A stretch of DNA of 64,000 nucleotides from Roseiarcus sp963742305. Its GTDB lineage: Bacteria > Pseudomonadota > Alphaproteobacteria > Rhizobiales > Beijerinckiaceae. Location of the stretch: assembly GCA_963742305.1 (NCBI GenBank), contig CAVULN010000034.1, positions 56,506-120,505 of the forward strand, given 5' to 3'. How positions within the stretch are numbered: position 1 is the first letter of the stretch; the number at the start of each line of letters is the position of its first letter. The notes below the pieces were generated by a model that did no database searches, had not been told where the DNA came from, and saw only the letters and a list, made by a program, of their open reading frames with translations. Made by a program: the position numbers and the translations under genes. Shown in pieces: positions 1 through 8,295 of the stretch.

Positions 1-324
1 ATTGGGCCGATCGGCGACCGGCGTCGATAACAGCGGCTCGGCCACCCGAAGCGCGGCGCTGCGCCTTGAGCGGCTCCGGACCTGGCGCGACGCGCGCCTT
101 GAGAGCCTGCGACCCCGCCGCCGGCAAAATCGCGTGCGCCAGACGCCAGCACCGTATCCTCACGAACCCCAAAAGCTTCGGCGAATTCGGGCGCTGGTCC
201 AGCCGGCCAGCGTCAACAGGATCGCCCGCGCCCGAGTCCGCCTCGGCGCGATCCGCGCCGCCGGCGAGACCTTGAGCGCCCCTTGTTGTTCCTCCGTCGC
301 CGTCACTGGAGATTTGCCCGCCAT
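1..324 (-). pseudogene. IS630-family transposase remnant (5' end, frameshifted, cut by window edge)
   Basis: Reading leftward from an ATG at 324, the translation gives an N-terminal helix-turn-helix stretch containing RARAILLTLAGWTSARI. This is the DNA-binding start of IS630-type transposases. The frame then breaks near 180 and again near 155. In successive frames the expected continuations are EAFGVREDTV and, near position 1, LRVAEPLLSTPVADRPN. At least two indels separate these blocks, so no intact protein can be made. The catalytic DDE part would lie left of the window. The call rests on family memory of the HTH region; no inverted terminal repeat was identified at the right end. Confidence 0.6.
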
Positions 325-419
325 GCCCGTCCTCCGAATCAACCCAGGAACGAATCACGACCGGCAATCGTTGGCCAGTCGCGATCAAACTTGCTTAGTG
401 TTGGAGGTCGGAGGCAGCG

Positions 420-1656
420 ATGAGCGAGACCCGTAAGCTCGCCGCGATCCTAGTCACCGATATCGTTGGATTTCAGCCGGCTCGCCGGCGTCGACGAGTA
501 CCGGACGCTTGCCCGCCTTCGCGCGCTGCGGGGCGATCTCATCGAGCCCGCTGTCGCCGCCCATCATGGCCGCATCGTCAAGGGCACTGGCGACGGCTCG
601 ATCATCGAATTCCGCAGTGTGGTCGACGCGGCGCGCTGCGCCATCGAAATGCAGACCGGCCTCGTCGAGCGCAACGCCGGGGTGCCTCCGGAGAGGCGGA
701 TCGAATTTCGCGTCGGCATTCATGTGGGTGAGGTCGTCGAGGAGAGCGACGGCGACCTCATGGGCGACGCGGTCAATATCGCCGCGCGGCTGGAAGGGAT
801 CGCCAAGCCGGGGGCCATCTGTCTCTCGGAGGACGCCTATCGGCAGGTAAAGGGGCGGCTTGGGGTGGAGGTCAGAGACCTCGGCGCCATCCGGCTTAAG
901 AACATCGCAGAGCCGGTGCGCGCCTATTTGGTCGAGGTCAGCACGCCCAGCGAGCCGCTGAAGCGGCGGCCGGTTCTCCGCCATCGGATCGTCGCCTCTC
1001 TCGCCACGCTTGCGTTCCTGGTCGTCGCCGGCGACGCGGGTTGGCGCTCTATCGCCAGCAGGCTCTCAACGACCGTGAGTTCCTCAACAACGGCGACGGT
1101 TTCTTCACTCGGACCGAGCGCCGCCGTCACGCCCGCCGCGGACGGCCCGCCGATGGAGCCGTCGGCCGGCGCCGCGGGTTCGGACTCCATCGCCAGCAAG
1201 CCCGCAGCGACCATGAGCTCGTCCGCAACGCCCACGGTTTCTTCACTCGGACCGAGCGCCGCCATCACGCCCGCCGCGGACGATCGGCCGATGGAGCCGT
1301 CACATATCCAGACCCAACGCGAGGTGAAGCCCGCATTGATCAGCCAGCGCGGCGCCCAGTCTATGGCGAGAAAGGTCCTGCGCTCTTCGGCAAGGGGCCT
1401 GGCGCCAGGTTCAGAGGCGATGCGGTCCGCTCCGGCGGAAAGCGCTTCGGAGTCGTCACAGCCTTGTTTCGTCTCGGCGGCGCAGACCAACGCGAATCAC
1501 GTGTCTTGTTCCTATTTGCGTGGCCAGCCATCAGACGCAGAGCCGGAACAATCTCCATCCGTCGAGAGCGCGCTGGCCTCTTCGCGACCTTGCTCCGTCT
1601 CGGCGGCGCAGATCAACGGGAACCACGTTCACTGCGCCTATTTGCGCGGATATTGA
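420..1656 (+). CDS. Class III adenylate/guanylate cyclase with C-terminal membrane anchor and repeats (one frameshift)
   Basis: This is predicted to make a cyclic nucleotide (cAMP or cGMP) from ATP or GTP. It starts at ATG 420 with MSETRKLAAILVTDIVGF, the catalytic-domain start with its metal-binding Asp. One extra T in the TTT at 471-473 then shifts the frame, and from 472 the domain continues to about nt 950 with TGDGSIIEF, GIHVGEVVEESDGDLMGD and VNIAARLEG. A hydrophobic segment near nt 975-1040 may be a membrane anchor. The tail is low complexity and carries two internal duplications: a 138-bp tandem unit (1051-1188 and from 1189) and a pair of Cys-containing units (1438-1527 and 1564-1653). 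It is a close paralogue of the cyclase at 35913-36722, which lacks the frameshift. Corrected length is about 411 aa. It may work as is if the extra T is a sequencing error. Confidence 0.8.
1051..1301 (+). repeat. 138-bp tandem duplication inside the cyclase tail
   Basis: The unit beginning ATCGCCAGCA at 1051 recurs at 1189, an exact 138-bp (46-codon) offset. The best conserved part is 1096-1163 against 1234-1301. The offset keeps the reading frame, so the protein gains a repeated Ser/Thr/Pro/Ala-rich block containing VSSLGPSAA and PMEPS in both copies. Confidence 0.85.
1438..1653 (+). repeat. In-frame 126-bp-offset repeat encoding paired Cys motifs
   Basis: The segment 1438-1527 matches 1564-1653 with a 42-codon offset. 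Both encode a motif of the form PC-x-VSAAQ-x-N-x-NHV-x-C-x-YLRG, with two cysteines 14 residues apart. The second copy ends the protein. The repeat is imperfect, so it is older than a recent copying event. Confidence 0.8.
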
Positions 1657-1732
1657 ATACCAAATCGAGCGCAATTCTCGCCCGCCGAGGCAGTTCTGAC
1701 GTCCGATTGCCTGCTCGATTCGGCTTTACCCA

Positions 1733-1756
1733 GGCCCGCCCCAAGAACGGCGGGCC
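1733..1756. terminator. GC-rich hairpin between convergent cyclase and ilvE
   Basis: GGCCCGCC (1733-1740) and GGCGGGCC (1749-1756) form a perfect 8-bp stem with an 8-nt loop. It lies between the stop of the cyclase (1656) and the stop of ilvE (1798), where a bidirectional terminator is expected. No clear T-run follows on either strand, so function is inferred from position and stem strength only. Confidence 0.4.
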
Positions 1757-1797
1757 CTTCTCCGCTTCTGTCCTTTGGGACTTCGCTCGCGACCCGG

Positions 1798-2685
1798 TCA
1801 GGCGGCCCGGGTTCTCGGCTTCACTTCCTCGGTATAGGCGTCGATGAGCGTCGCGGTCAGAGCCGTCGGCTTATAGCTGTGCGGGCCGATCTCGCCGACC
1901 GGCGTCACTTCGGCTGCGGTTCCGGTGATGAAGCATTCGTCGAAGTCCCCAAGCTCGGCGGGAAGGATCCGCCGCTCGACGACTTCGATCCCTCGCCCGC
2001 GGGCGAGATCGATCACCGTCGCCCTTGTGATGCCGGCGAGGAAGCAATCGGCGATCGGCGTGTGGATCACGCCGTTCTTGACGAAAAAGACATTCGCGCC
2101 GGTGCATTCGGCCACCCGCCCCTGCCAGTCGTACATCAGGGCGTCGGCATAGCCGCGCCGCTCCGCGCGATGCTTGGAAATGGTGCAGATCATGTAGAGG
2201 CCGGCCGCCTTGGCGAGCGCGGGCGCGGTCGCCGGGTCGGGTCGCCGATAGTCGGCGATGTCGAGCCGGATGCCTTTCATCCGCTGGGCGGGGTCGAAAT
2301 AGCTCGGCCACTCCCAGACGGCTATGCCCAGATGAATCGTGTTGTGCTGCGCGGAGACGCCCATCATCTCTGAACCGCGCCAGGCGATCGGCCGCACATA
2401 GGCGTCGGCGAGGTGGTTTCGCTTCAGCACTTCCGCCTTGGCGGCGTCGATCTCCTCGACGCTGAAAGGAATCTCGAAATCGAGGACCTGAGCGGACGCT
2501 TTCAGGCGCCGGGAATGGTCGGCGGATTTGAAAATGCGGCCGCCATAAGCGCGCTCGCCCTCGAAAACCGCGCTCGCATAGTGCAGCGCATGGGTCAGGA
2601 CATGGACCTTGGCGTCGCGCCACTCGACCATGCGCCCGTCCATCCAGATCCAGCCATCGCGATCGTCGAAAGTCTGGGCGGCCAT
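1798..2685 (-). CDS. ilvE: Branched-chain amino acid aminotransferase
   Basis: PLP-dependent fold-type IV aminotransferase that interconverts leucine, isoleucine and valine with their 2-oxo acids using glutamate/2-oxoglutarate in the cytoplasm. The 295-aa product has the usual IlvE length. It begins at ATG 2685 and shows WMDGRMVEWRDAKVHVLTHA, then LHYASAVFEGERAY, typical of the IlvE N-terminal half. Further in are KASAQVLDFEIPFS and, in the C-terminal half, GRVAECTGANVFFVKNG and a SGTAAEV-like block read here as TGTAAEVTPV. It is transcribed divergently from the MarR gene at 2805 across a 119-bp gap that carries an inverted repeat. It is intact. The related D-amino-acid aminotransferase and ADC lyase are less likely given the overall match to IlvE. 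Confidence 0.93.
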   Translation of the reverse strand: MAAQTFDDRDGWIWMDGRMVEWRDAKVHVLTHALHYASAVFEGERAYGGRIFKSADHSRRLKASAQVLDFEIPFSVEEIDAAKAEVLKRNHLADAYVRPIAWRGSEMMGVSAQHNTIHLGIAVWEWPSYFDPAQRMKGIRLDIADYRRPDPATAPALAKAAGLYMICTISKHRAERRGYADALMYDWQGRVAECTGANVFFVKNGVIHTPIADCFLAGITRATVIDLARGRGIEVVERRILPAELGDFDECFITGTAAEVTPVGEIGPHSYKPTALTATLIDAYTEEVKPRTRAA

Positions 2686-2753
2686 GGCGATTTCCTCTGG
2701 TTCGAAGCGAGTTTGGATTTTTGGCGATCGGAGTTACATGGATTGCGTCGCCG

Positions 2754-2792
2754 ATTGACGTTAATCTAGCACGAGGGCGGAATTATGTCAAT
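2754..2792. promoter_or_regulatory. Inverted repeat in the ilvE/MarR divergent promoter region (candidate operator)
   Basis: ATTGACGTTAAT (2754-2765) and ATTATGTCAAT (2782-2792) are imperfect inverted copies of ATTGAC-x-T-AAT. They lie 12 bp upstream of the chosen MarR start and 69 bp upstream of ilvE. MarR proteins usually bind such dyads in their own promoter region. The half-site TTGACG could also serve as a -35 element for the rightward genes. This is a visual call only. Confidence 0.4.
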
Positions 2793-2804
2793 AGTGCTGA
2801 CCTA

Positions 2805-3344
2805 ATGGGTTCGCTGATGCCGTCCGACGTCTCCAGGCCCGCTCCGGCCCCAGCGCCCGGCCGCGGCGAAGAGCCGATGTATGATTTGATCGAGCTTCTC
2901 TTTTTCGCCTATCGCGATTTCGTCGGCGACGCCGACCGTTTGCTCGAAACTTATGGATTTGGGCGCGCGCATCATCGCGTCCTGTATTTTGTCAGCCGGC
3001 GGCCGGGGCTCACGATCGCCGAGCTCCTGGAGATCTTGCGGATCACCAAGCAAAGCCTGAACCGCGTGTTGCGGGAACTCGTCGACAAGAACTTCGTGGA
3101 GATTCAGGCGGGGGCTCTGGATCGCCGCCGCCGCCAGCTCTATGCGACGCCCGACGGCGAGCGGCTGGCGCTGAGGCTCGCCATGGTCCAGACGCGGCGG
3201 TTCGCCCTGGCGCTGGACCAGCTGGGCGACTGGGGCTTGCCTTCGGCGCGGGCGTTTCTCCAGGCGATGATCGATCCCCAGAAAGCGCCGGGCGACGCCG
3301 GCGGGCGGCAGGAGCCGGCGAAGCGGGCCGGTCAGGCCCAGTGA
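2805..3344 (+). CDS. MarR-family transcriptional regulator (PetP-like)
   Basis: Winged helix-turn-helix DNA-binding protein. The core reads YDLIELLFFAYRDFVGDAD, then a dimerisation helix, then the recognition region LTIAELLEILRITKQSLNRV and the wing DRRRRQLYATPDG, all typical of MarR. ATG 2805 was chosen because the frame open from 2721 would begin inside the regulatory gap; ATG 2817 or 2878 are also possible. Its stop overlaps the start of the response regulator at 3341 (GTGA), so the two are translationally coupled. A MarR gene joined to an OmpR-type regulator recalls petP-petR of Rhodobacter, but orthology was not tested. The inverted repeat at 2754-2792 is a candidate autoregulatory site. 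Confidence 0.85.
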   Translation: MGSLMPSDVSRPAPAPAPGRGEEPMYDLIELLFFAYRDFVGDADRLLETYGFGRAHHRVLYFVSRRPGLTIAELLEILRITKQSLNRVLRELVDKNFVEIQAGALDRRRRQLYATPDGERLALRLAMVQTRRFALALDQLGDWGLPSARAFLQAMIDPQKAPGDAGGRQEPAKRAGQAQ

Positions 3345-4054
3345 GCATGGGCCCGGCTTCGTTCCAGGACGACGCCGCCCACGTCCTCGTGGTCGACGAC
3401 GATCGGCGCCTGCGCGACCTCTTGTCCAGCTACCTGGTCAAACACGGTCACCGGGTGACGGTCGCGCCGACAGCCGCCAAGGCGCGGGCTTTTCTCGAAG
3501 GGCTGGCCTTCGACATCATCGTGCTCGATGTGATGATGCCGGTCGAGAACGGATTCGACTTCGCCGCCGATTTGCGCGGGCGGTCGCAAGTGCCGATCCT
3601 CATGCTGACCGCGCGCGGCGAAGCGCAGGATCGCGTGCGCGGCCTCGAGATTGGCGTCGACGACTATCTCGCCAAGCCGTTCGAGCCGCGCGAACTCCTG
3701 CTCAGGATCGGCTCGGTGCTCAGGCGGACCCGAGCCTCGCCGTCAAGCGGACCTCAGACGACCGTCGTTCGCTTCGGGCGTTTCGCCTTCTCGCTCGAGC
3801 GCGGAGAACTGCGCGCCGGAGACGAGCCGGTCCGGATTACCGAGCGTGAGCGCGAGATGCTTCGCCTGCTCAGCGCGAACGCTGGCGCGATCGTGTCCCG
3901 CGAGGCCCTGTCGGGATCGGGCGGCGCGGCGCAGGAACGGACGGTCGACGTGCTGGTCAACCGGCTTCGCCGCAAGATCGAGCAGGATCCGGCCAATCCA
4001 AGATACCTGCAGACGGCGCGAGGGGCAGGATACCGGCTGATAGCTGACGCATGA
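3341..4054 (+). CDS. OmpR/PhoB-family response regulator (PetR-like)
   Basis: Two-component response regulator. The receiver domain (about residues 10-130) has the acidic pair in VVDDDRRL, the phospho-acceptor Asp in IIVLDVMMP (residue 63 from GTG), Thr/Ser in MLTARGE and the conserved Lys in DDYLAKPFEP. The C-terminal winged helix (about 145-235) has REREMLRLLSANAG and VDVLVNRLRRKIE, as in OmpR. The GTG start at 3341 overlaps the upstream stop; ATG 3347 would shorten it by two residues. It overlaps the sensor kinase at 4051 by ATGA, so the three genes form one operon. It probably receives phosphate from that kinase. Confidence 0.93.
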   Translation: MSMGPASFQDDAAHVLVVDDDRRLRDLLSSYLVKHGHRVTVAPTAAKARAFLEGLAFDIIVLDVMMPVENGFDFAADLRGRSQVPILMLTARGEAQDRVRGLEIGVDDYLAKPFEPRELLLRIGSVLRRTRASPSSGPQTTVVRFGRFAFSLERGELRAGDEPVRITEREREMLRLLSANAGAIVSREALSGSGGAAQERTVDVLVNRLRRKIEQDPANPRYLQTARGAGYRLIADA

Positions 4055-5439
4055 GCGAACGAACTGCATTCCGCGGCCTGCGCATGCTCGCGCGAATCCG
4101 CATCCTGTGGCGCCGCGCGACGCGGGGCCTTGCGGAGATGCTGCCGAAGGGCCTCTACAAGCGCTCCCTCCTGATCGTGATCGTGCCGATGGTCCTGCTG
4201 CAGACCGCGGTGACGTTCGTGTTCATGCAGCATCAGTGGGATCTGGTGGCCCGCAGGCTCTCCGACGCGGTGGCGCGCGACATTGGAGCGCTGGCCGACC
4301 TCTATCAAAGGCTCCCGCCGGGGGAGGACGATTCCGAGTTGGCGAGGCTCGCGTCCGAGAGATTCCGCATGGATGCGACAGTGCTGCCGGCCGGCCCCTT
4401 GCCGCCGCGAACGCCTCGATCGTTTTATGGCGCGCTGGATCCGCTCACCCGGACCCTTCCCAACGAGGTCAGGAAGCAGGTCGCCGAGCCGTTCTGGATC
4501 GACACCGTCGGCCGGTCGGGGCTGATGGAGATCCGCGTCGACCTCGGCGACCGCGTGCTTCGCCTGGTGACGCGCCGCGCGCTAGCCTACGAGGCGAACG
4601 CCCATATCTTTGTGCTCTGGATGCTCGGGGCGATGATCGTCCTGTTGACGCTCGCGGTCATTTTTCTTCGCAACCAGATCCGGCCCATTCTGCGCCTGGC
4701 GAAGGCAGCGGAGGACTTCGGCATGGGCAGAAATGTCGACTTCAATCCGCATGGCGCGCGCGAGGTCCGGCAGGCGGGTCAGGCGTTCATCGAGATGAAG
4801 CGGCGGGTCGAGCGAGCGACCGAACAGCGCACCGCGATGCTGAACGGCGTCAGCCACGACCTGCGCACCATGTTGACCCGTTTCAAACTCTCATTGGCGC
4901 TGCTCGACAATTCCGCCGATAGCGAACTCCTGCAGAACGACGTCGATGAAATGGGGCAGATGCTCGAAGGCTATCTCGCCTTCGCGCGCGGGGACGCCGG
5001 CGAATTGACCGCCCGCGTCAATGTCGGGTCGATCCTGGAGGATCTTCGGGCGGCCTTCGAGCGGCACGGGGCGTGCCTGGGCGTCGAGACCCGCGGGGAT
5101 CTCAACATTCGCATCCGGCCGATGGCGATGAAGCGCTGTGTCGGCAACCTCGTCGCCAACGCCCAGCGTCACGCCGAGACCGTTCGCGTTTCAGCCGCGC
5201 GCGAGGCCCAGTTCGTATCGATCGTCGTCGACGATGACGGAACCGGCATCGACCCCGCCTATCGCGAGGATGTCTTCCGTCCGTTCTACCGCCTGGACGA
5301 GGCGCGCAACCAGGACGAGGGCGGCGCGGGCCTCGGGCTGGCGATCGCGCGCGACATCGCCCGCTCCCATGGCGGCGACATCACGCTCTCCGACAGCCCC
5401 ATGGGAGGCTTGCGAGCGGCGGTGCGGATTCCCGTTTGA
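4051..5439 (+). CDS. EnvZ-like membrane sensor histidine kinase
   Basis: Inner-membrane sensor that should phosphorylate the response regulator encoded immediately upstream. The first membrane helix is near residues 38-60 (SLLIVIVPMVLLQTAVTFVF) and the second near 186-207, with a periplasmic loop of about 125 residues between them. A HAMP-like linker follows. The phospho-acceptor His269 sits in GVSHDLRTMLTRFKLSLAL. The ATPase domain has the N box NLVANAQRHA, the G1 box DDDGTGID and the G2 box GAGLGLAIA. The residue after HDLRT is Met instead of the common Pro of EnvZ H boxes. The 462-aa length is normal for the family. The start overlaps the previous stop (ATGA). Confidence 0.92.
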   Translation: MSERTAFRGLRMLARIRILWRRATRGLAEMLPKGLYKRSLLIVIVPMVLLQTAVTFVFMQHQWDLVARRLSDAVARDIGALADLYQRLPPGEDDSELARLASERFRMDATVLPAGPLPPRTPRSFYGALDPLTRTLPNEVRKQVAEPFWIDTVGRSGLMEIRVDLGDRVLRLVTRRALAYEANAHIFVLWMLGAMIVLLTLAVIFLRNQIRPILRLAKAAEDFGMGRNVDFNPHGAREVRQAGQAFIEMKRRVERATEQRTAMLNGVSHDLRTMLTRFKLSLALLDNSADSELLQNDVDEMGQMLEGYLAFARGDAGELTARVNVGSILEDLRAAFERHGACLGVETRGDLNIRIRPMAMKRCVGNLVANAQRHAETVRVSAAREAQFVSIVVDDDGTGIDPAYREDVFRPFYRLDEARNQDEGGAGLGLAIARDIARSHGGDITLSDSPMGGLRAAVRIPV

Positions 5440-5469
5440 GAAAAGGGCCGCGCCGAGTCGCTGGCGCGC

Positions 5470-5793
5470 TTAAACCGATGCGCTGATCCAGCGGCTGAGT
5501 TCGCTCTTCGGGCCGGCCCCCGTCTTGGTCGCCACGTGCTTGCCGTCCTTGAACAGCATCAGCGTCGGAATCGAGCGGATGCCGTACTTGCTGGCGACGC
5601 CCGGGTTTTCGTCAACGTTGAGCTTGGCGATTTTGATTTTGCCGCTCATCTCGGTAGCGATTTCTTCAAGCGCCGGCGCGATCATCCGGCACGGCCCGCA
5701 CCATTCCGCCCAGAAGTCCACGACGACCGGCTCCTCGGACTTGATGACGTCGGTCTCGAAGCTCGAGTCTGTGACTTTGGCGGTTAATGACAT
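5470..5793 (-). CDS. trxA: Thioredoxin
   Basis: Small cytoplasmic disulfide reductase that keeps protein thiols reduced with electrons from NADPH via thioredoxin reductase. The 107-aa product starts at ATG 5793 (an in-frame extension to 5832 lacks thioredoxin character). A GAGGACC ribosome-binding sequence precedes it. The fold-defining DFWAEWCGPC holds the redox cysteines Cys32 and Cys35. Further conserved parts are KLNVDENP and the cis-Pro segment RSIPTLMLFKDG. It converges with the kinase gene, 30 bp apart. Intact and unambiguous. Confidence 0.97.
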   Translation of the reverse strand: MSLTAKVTDSSFETDVIKSEEPVVVDFWAEWCGPCRMIAPALEEIATEMSGKIKIAKLNVDENPGVASKYGIRSIPTLMLFKDGKHVATKTGAGPKSELSRWISASV

Positions 5794-5954
5794 GGGCGGT
5801 CCTCGAAGACGGCGTGCTTGCCGCGCTCCCATAGCTAGGAACCGGCCCGGGCGGCGTCAAGCAGGCTGGGCCGCGCGCCGCGGGCCGTCACGCCGCGCCG
5901 CCGATCCTGTCGCCTTGACAGGGGCGCGGTCCTCGCCTAGCCGAGCCTGCGGCG

Positions 5955-6854
5955 ATGAGGCAGGATGAGGATGAGACCGTCCGGCAAATCAGCGGTCTGA
6001 GCGAGATCTCCGGCCGCTATGACGCGGTTTTGTGCGATATCTGGGGGGTTGTGCACAACGGCGTGGCCTCCTTCCCGCCGGCGGCCGAGGCGCTTTCCTC
6101 GTTCCGCGCAAAGGGCGGCGCCGTCGTTCTGATCACCAACGCACCGAGGCCCTCTCCGCCCGTTCAACGGCAGGTGCTGAAGCTTGGCGTTCCGCCCGAG
6201 GCGTTCGACGCCGTCGTCACCTCGGGCGACGTGACGATCGGACTGATGGAGCGCGAGAGAGGCGACCGCGTCCTCCATATCGGCCCGGAGCGCGACCTCA
6301 GCCTGTTCGACGCCGCGGCGGCGGCCGGGGTGCGGCCGAGACGGGTTGCGCTCGAAGAGGCCCAGTATGCGCTCTGCACCGGCCTGCGGCGCGACGAGAC
6401 CGAGAGCCCCGAAGATTACGAGTCCGAATTGAGAGCGATGGCGGCGCGGGCCATGCCGATGATCTGCGCCAATCCCGACATCGTGATCCATCGCGGCGAT
6501 GAACTCATCTACTGCGCTGGCGCGCTCGCGCGCCGCTATGAGGAGCTCGGCGGCAAGGTCGTCTACGCCGGCAAGCCCCATGCGCCGATTTACGACCAGG
6601 CGTTGGCGCGCGCTGAGCAGGCGCGGGGCGCGCCGATCGCGAAGCGCCGCGTGCTCGCGATCGGCGACGGCATGAAGACGGACATCGCGGGCGCGGCGCG
6701 GGCGGGACTGGACGCGCTCTTCGTCACCGGAGGCATCCATCGATCCTTGCACGGGGAGACGCCGGAGGCGCCCGCCGACCCTGTCGAACTCCAGCGTCTC
6801 TGCGACGAACACGGAATGTTCCCGGTCGCCGCGATCTCGTCGCTCCGGCCTTGA
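5955..6854 (+). CDS. HAD-superfamily subfamily IIA hydrolase (TIGR01459 type)
   Basis: A predicted phosphatase related to NagD. Motif I is AVLCDIWGVVHNG (nucleophile region DxWG with an aromatic in the middle, as is common in the TIGR01459 alphaproteobacterial family), motif II VVLITNAPRPS, and the late motif is RVLAIGDGMKTDIAGA, which positions Mg2+. The substrate is not evident. The 299-aa length is about the family norm. It is first in a tight run with MaoC (13 bp) and ribF (14 bp), an arrangement seen ahead of ileS and lspA in related genomes, from memory. ATG 5955 is preceded by a G-rich stretch without a strong Shine-Dalgarno sequence. Confidence 0.88.
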   Translation: MRQDEDETVRQISGLSEISGRYDAVLCDIWGVVHNGVASFPPAAEALSSFRAKGGAVVLITNAPRPSPPVQRQVLKLGVPPEAFDAVVTSGDVTIGLMERERGDRVLHIGPERDLSLFDAAAAAGVRPRRVALEEAQYALCTGLRRDETESPEDYESELRAMAARAMPMICANPDIVIHRGDELIYCAGALARRYEELGGKVVYAGKPHAPIYDQALARAEQARGAPIAKRRVLAIGDGMKTDIAGAARAGLDALFVTGGIHRSLHGETPEAPADPVELQRLCDEHGMFPVAAISSLRP

Positions 6855-6867
6855 AGGCGGTGAGGCG

Positions 6868-7317
6868 GTGATCCCGTTTCAGACCCTCTATTTCGATGAC
6901 CTCTCGCTCGGCATGCGCGCGGCGATTCGCAAGACGGTCGAGAACGAGGACGTGATCGGGTTCGCCGAACTCTCGGGCGACCACAATCCGATCCACCTCA
7001 GCGAGCATTTCGCCCGCAAGACCCGCTTCGGCGGCCGGATCGTTCACGGGCTCTATACCGCAAGCCTGATTTCGGGCGTCATCGGCATGCGGCTGCCGGG
7101 GCCCGGCGCCGTCTATGTCTCGCAGACCCTGCGCTTTCTCGGGCCGGTCAAGATCGGCGACGTGGTCGACGTCAGCGTCGAGGTGGTCGAGCTGACCGCG
7201 AAGAACCGCCGCGTCCGGCTGCATTGCGAATGTCGCGTCGGCGACCGGGTCGTCCTCGACGGCGAGGGGGTCCTCAGCGTCCCCCCGGCGCCCAAACCCA
7301 AGGCCCCCTCCGCTTGA
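6868..7317 (+). CDS. MaoC-family hot-dog dehydratase
   Basis: A 149-aa hot-dog-fold protein predicted to hydrate or dehydrate an acyl thioester (R-specific enoyl-CoA hydratase type). The hydratase signature is clear: FAELSGDHNPIHLSEHFARK with the catalytic Asp and His, followed by RIVHGLYTASLISGVIG. The start is GTG 6868, preceded by GGCGGTGAGG. It sits between the HAD gene and ribF with gaps of 13 and 14 bp, so probably co-transcribed. The physiological substrate cannot be told from context, since its neighbours are cofactor and translation genes. Confidence 0.9.
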   Translation: MIPFQTLYFDDLSLGMRAAIRKTVENEDVIGFAELSGDHNPIHLSEHFARKTRFGGRIVHGLYTASLISGVIGMRLPGPGAVYVSQTLRFLGPVKIGDVVDVSVEVVELTAKNRRVRLHCECRVGDRVVLDGEGVLSVPPAPKPKAPSA

Positions 7318-7331
7318 CCCCGCAGGACGCG

Positions 7332-8295
7332 ATGACCGACGGCTTTGTCCTCGCCTCCGACCCGGTGGCCCCGCCGCACGGGCTTGAGCGCGCGGTCTAC
7401 GCGATCGGGAATTTCGACGGCCTGCATCTGGGCCACCGGGCGGTCATCGCGCGCGCCATCGCCATCGCCAGGGAAAAGGCGGCTCCCAGCGCGCTTCTGA
7501 CCTTCGAACCGCATCCCGCCGACTTCTTCGCCCGCCGGCCGGTCGTGTTCCGGTTGACGCCGCCCAAGGACAAGGCGGCGATCGGCGCCCGGCTCGGGCT
7601 GAGCGGCCTCGTTCTCATGTCGTTTGACGCCTCGCTCGCCGCGATGAGCGCGGAGGAGTTCGTGACCGAAGTTCTCGTTCGCCGGCTCGGGCTCGGCGCG
7701 GCCGTCGTCGGGTGGGACTTTCATTTCGGCAAGGGCCGATCCGGTTCGGCGTCCACGCTCGCCGAGGCTGGCCTCATGCACGGCTTCGGGGTCGAGATCG
7801 TCGCCAAGGTCGAGGATGGCGAAGGCGTCGTGTCGTCGAGCGTCATTCGCAAGGCTCTCGAGCAGGGCGACCTCGCCGCGGCGGCGAGAGGTCTCGGGCG
7901 CAACTATTCGGTCTCCGGCGAGGTCATTTCTGGCCAGCGTCTGGGGCGCACGCTGGGCGTGCCGACCGCGAATATCGCGCTTGCGCCAACCAACCGGCTT
8001 GCCCATGGAATTTACGCGGTCGTGGCCCGGATCGACGGCCGCGCCTTTCCGGCGGTCGCCAGCTTCGGCACGCGGCCGACAGTCGATGACGGGCGCGCCG
8101 CTGCTCGAGGTTCATCTCATCGATTTCGACGGCGACCTCTATGGGCGCGAAATGGAGGTCGAGTTCATCGAGCGCATCCGGGACGAAGTGAAGTTCGGTT
8201 CGCTCGACGCGCTCAAGGCCGAAATGGAGCGCGACAAAGAGCGGGCTCGCGCGATTTTGGAGTCCTGCGCTCCCGGGCGGAAGCAAAATATATAA
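7332..8295 (+). CDS. ribF: Bifunctional riboflavin kinase/FAD synthetase (one frameshift)
   Basis: Converts riboflavin to FMN and then FAD. The N-terminal FAD synthetase (nucleotidyltransferase) domain has AIGNFDGLHLGHRAVIA with the HxGH-type nucleotide-binding motif, and the kinase domain has GRTLGVPTANIAL, matching the flavokinase signature. The frame runs from ATG 7332 to about 8090. An extra G in 8091-8093 then shifts it, and the correct frame resumes as GAPLLEVHLIDFDGDLYG to the stop at 8295. Removal of one G restores a protein of about 320 aa, the usual length. Because RibF is normally essential, the indel is probably an error in the sequence rather than a mutation. Confidence 0.88.

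Noticed and set aside
5450..5467. Hairpin GCGCC/GGCGC between the kinase and trxA stops
   Set aside because: A five-base stem in GC-rich DNA with no T-run is expected by chance.
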